A stretch of 62,783 nt of DNA, from contig NZ_JARBEA010000009.1 of the NCBI RefSeq assembly GCF_028863945.1, forward strand, positions 1 to 62,783, read 5' to 3'. This DNA is from Jeotgalibaca caeni (GTDB lineage Bacteria; Bacillota; Bacilli; Lactobacillales; Aerococcaceae). The notes under the pieces are model-generated. The model ran no database searches and had not been told where the DNA came from. It saw nothing but the letters and a program-made list of their open reading frames with translations. The position numbers and the translations under genes are program-made. Below are positions 61,325 through 62,783 of the stretch, in pieces (position 1 is the stretch's first letter; every line of letters begins with the position of its first letter).

Positions 61325-62068
61325 ATGAAATTAACCATACGAAAACGCACACTAGGTACTATTCCACTCTTGGAAGTTGTACCTAAAGAAAAGCGGAATC
61401 AAACATTGCCGCTCATTATTTACTACCACGGCTGGCAGTCGGCGAAAGAGCTTAACTTAACCCAAGCACGTCATTTAGCACACGAGGGGTTTCGGGTAAT
61501 CTTGCCTGACGCAGCCAATCATGGGGAGCGCAAGCAACCGATCTCCAAAATCCCTTCTTTAACTTTCTGGCAAAGCATCCATACCAACTTGATGGAATTC
61601 GGCTATATTCTCCACCATTTCCAGAAAATGGGATTGGCAGGTGATGAAATAGGCGTTGGCGGAATCTCGATGGGCGGAATCACGACTTGTGCCCTTTTGA
61701 CGCATCATCCTGAAATCAAAGCAGCTGCTTGCGTGATGGGTTCACCGAAGCCTCTTGCTTACCGCGAGCGAATCGTCCATCACGCCACAACAGCTGGTCG
61801 TTACTTTCCAGATGACTATCGAGATTTGTTGGATTGGGTTCCGAAGTACGACCTCTCCCTGCACCCAGAAACGATTGCCGGTCGCCCGCTCTTCTTTTGG
61901 CATGGACAACAAGATCATGTGGTGCCGTACGATGACGTAGTGGAATTCGTCGAAGAGCATCCCGAAAAAGCGAATATTCAGTTCATCGATGAAAATGAAG
62001 GACATTTAGTGAAAGTAGAGACAATGGAAAAAGTTGTCACATTTTTCACCGCACATTTACGTACCTAA
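61325..62068 (+). CDS. Alpha/beta-hydrolase esterase (YitV-like)
   Basis: This 247-residue cytosolic hydrolase has an oxyanion-type YYHGWQSAKE (about 33-42), the nucleophile elbow GGISMGG (about 119-125) and an Asp/His end with FFWHGQQDHVVPYDD and NEGHLV. It hydrolyses an ester of unknown identity. ATG 61325 follows GGAGGTGG at good spacing; an earlier ATG at 61277 has none. Confidence 0.85.
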   Translation: MKLTIRKRTLGTIPLLEVVPKEKRNQTLPLIIYYHGWQSAKELNLTQARHLAHEGFRVILPDAANHGERKQPISKIPSLTFWQSIHTNLMEFGYILHHFQKMGLAGDEIGVGGISMGGITTCALLTHHPEIKAAACVMGSPKPLAYRERIVHHATTAGRYFPDDYRDLLDWVPKYDLSLHPETIAGRPLFFWHGQQDHVVPYDDVVEFVEEHPEKANIQFIDENEGHLVKVETMEKVVTFFTAHLRT

Positions 62069-62082
62069 CAAGCAGTCCTGAA

Positions 62083-62233
62083 GTTTCGTTGCGATAGATG
62101 AGCTGAGCTCCGTGCTAGCGCAACACAACAACTACTATCGTTGTGATAGAAGAGTCGAACGGGACGATATCACAACGCAAAGGCTCCTATCGTTGCGATA
62201 GCCCCACTGAACGCGGTGCTAACGCAACGATAA
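62083..62233. repeat. Palindrome array copy C (three 52-bp units)
   Basis: Arms start at 62083, 62115, 62135, 62167, 62187 and 62219 (offsets 0, 32, 52, 84, 104, 136). Spacing is identical to the copies at 6892 and 36231. Arm 5 (CTATCGTTGCGATAG) is a perfect palindrome around TTG. The array follows the esterase stop codon. Confidence 0.92.
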
Positions 62234-62258
62234 AAGTGACAACGAAATGAACGAAGGA

Positions 62259-62545
62259 GAGTGGGACAAAAGGCGTTTAGCTTCGAAACTTCTAACGCAT
62301 ACCATATCCGTAGGCAGCTAAAGCTGCAACGGCTATGGCAACTGGAACGAAAAAGCTCCGATGGTCGTAGACCATCGGAGCATTAGTTCGGAAGCACTGT
62401 GGGCTCACGCCCAAGTGTATCATGCTTGTAAGCTGCTAAAGCAGCAACAATCATGACAAAGTGACATCGGAGCTGCCTTTTAGGGCATGTTTACGGAGCA
62501 AATATTCGTATGTAGAAGAGGAGGCTGGGACAAAAGCCCCAATCC
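62259..62545. repeat. Composite element with two paralogous hairpins
   Basis: The element lies between two TGGGACAAAAG tags (62262-62272 and about 62525-62535). It holds hairpin 1 (62302-62338), a perfect 11-bp hairpin GCTCCGATGGT/ACCATCGGAGC (62355-62381) and hairpin 2 (62420-62456). Hairpins 1 and 2 have the same architecture (5 bp, 1x1 mismatch, 4 bp, 2x1 loop, 5 bp, TAAA loop) with compensating changes. On the minus strand both also read as AALAAY peptides, and a 43-codon frame covers 62292-62423 without a ribosome site. Confidence 0.65.
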
Positions 62546-62593
62546 TAAAAAGTTCCACACCATCGAACGACTAAATGGTGTGGAACTTTTTTT
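62546..62593. terminator. Terminator-like hairpin before IS
   Basis: AGTTCCACACCAT (62551-62563) pairs with ATGGTGTGGAACT (62575-62587), flanked by A and T runs; it can act on both strands and shields the IS from outside transcription. Confidence 0.8.
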
Positions 62594-62620
62594 ACTTTTC
62601 GCAAAGATTTTTAAATACAA

Positions 62621-62783
62621 AAAGAACACCCTCTGGTAAAATTAGAGTAACGACAAACTAATCTCAGGGGGTGTTCTTTATGTACAAACAGTATACTATA
62701 AACCAGGTGATTTTGCCTCTAGATTTGGAATTTAAATTACAGAAAAATGATGTCGCTTTTGCCGTGAACGACTTGGTGGAAAG
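62621..62783 (+). mobile_element. Left end of IS1182-type insertion sequence (cut by window edge)
   Basis: The region contains an inverted repeat AAAGAACACC/GGTGTTCTTT (62621-62630 and 62671-62680) whose right arm covers the transposase start. The exact left terminus of the IS cannot be fixed from this window. Confidence 0.65.
62680..62783 (+). CDS. IS1182-family transposase, N-terminal fragment
   Basis: The first 34 codons (MYKQYTINQVILPLDLEF...NDVAFAVNDLVE) match the typical start of IS1182-family DDE transposases. The gene runs off the right edge. The ribosome site CAGGGGGTG lies within the right arm of the hairpin at 62621-62680, so translation is probably kept low by the fold when read-through transcription enters. 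Confidence 0.8.
   Translation, partial: MYKQYTINQVILPLDLEFKLQKNDVAFAVNDLVE

Noticed and set aside
62292-62423. 43-codon frame on the minus strand as a gene
   Set aside because: It lacks a ribosome site, spans three hairpins, and its AALAAY segment is explained by the paralogous hairpin sequence.

Overview
The window looks like chromosome of a low-GC Gram-positive bacterium (Bacillota), most likely a lactic-acid-bacterium relative (Lactobacillales, Carnobacteriaceae-like). The reasons are mannose-family PTS genes, the tagatose-6-phosphate route (LacC/LacD), galKT with a type-2 GalT, an M29 aminopeptidase, strong AGGAGG ribosome sites, extended TGnTATAAT promoters and U-tailed hairpin terminators. 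A SigD-like promoter in front of a chemotaxis receptor suggests a motile species. The species assignment is inference.

Layout. 0-3.2 kb: a B12-dependent mutase-like protein overlapping an opine-dehydrogenase-family gene. 3.2-9.2 kb: small housekeeping genes (PepSY lipoprotein, flavodoxin, coiled-coil protein, M29 aminopeptidase, tRNA-Arg, metallo-hydrolase), a candidate small RNA with a C-rich loop, and the first of three 151-bp palindrome arrays. 9.8-18.3 kb: a ten-gene operon on the minus strand for N-acetylgalactosamine uptake and breakdown (gntR-agaS-nagA-IIA-yajC-IIB-IIC-IID-lacC-lacD). Its promoter, cre site and dyad operator can all be read. 18.4-24 kb: guaC with a structured leader, a YolD-like gene, galKT and a LacI-type repressor with matching operators. 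24-34 kb: DEAD-box helicase, two oxidoreductases, phosphoesterase, a DUF1538 membrane protein with a tandem-PII partner, methionine ABC importer, Ogt. 34-45 kb: FtsH, CHAD/SixA, MATE, ABC exporter, M3 peptidase, tRNA-Ser, NUDIX.

45.3-54.2 kb holds a Pel-like exopolysaccharide operon (PelD-E-A-F-G plus a DUF4832 protein) behind one clear promoter. Its PelD has a degenerate SDR-like N-terminus and a GAF domain but no GGDEF domain. 54.4-62.8 kb: YfcC transporter, YtxH/LEA-like protein, chemotaxis receptor, KDG kinase, an aminoglycoside 6-adenylyltransferase-like gene beside an internally deleted acetyltransferase, an esterase, then repeats and the start of an IS1182-type transposase.

The most striking non-genic signal is the palindrome array found at 6892-7042, 36231-36381 and 62083-62233. 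Each copy is three units of 15-nt arm, 17-nt spacer, 15-nt arm and 5-nt linker. Spacing is exactly the same in all nine units although the sequences have diverged.
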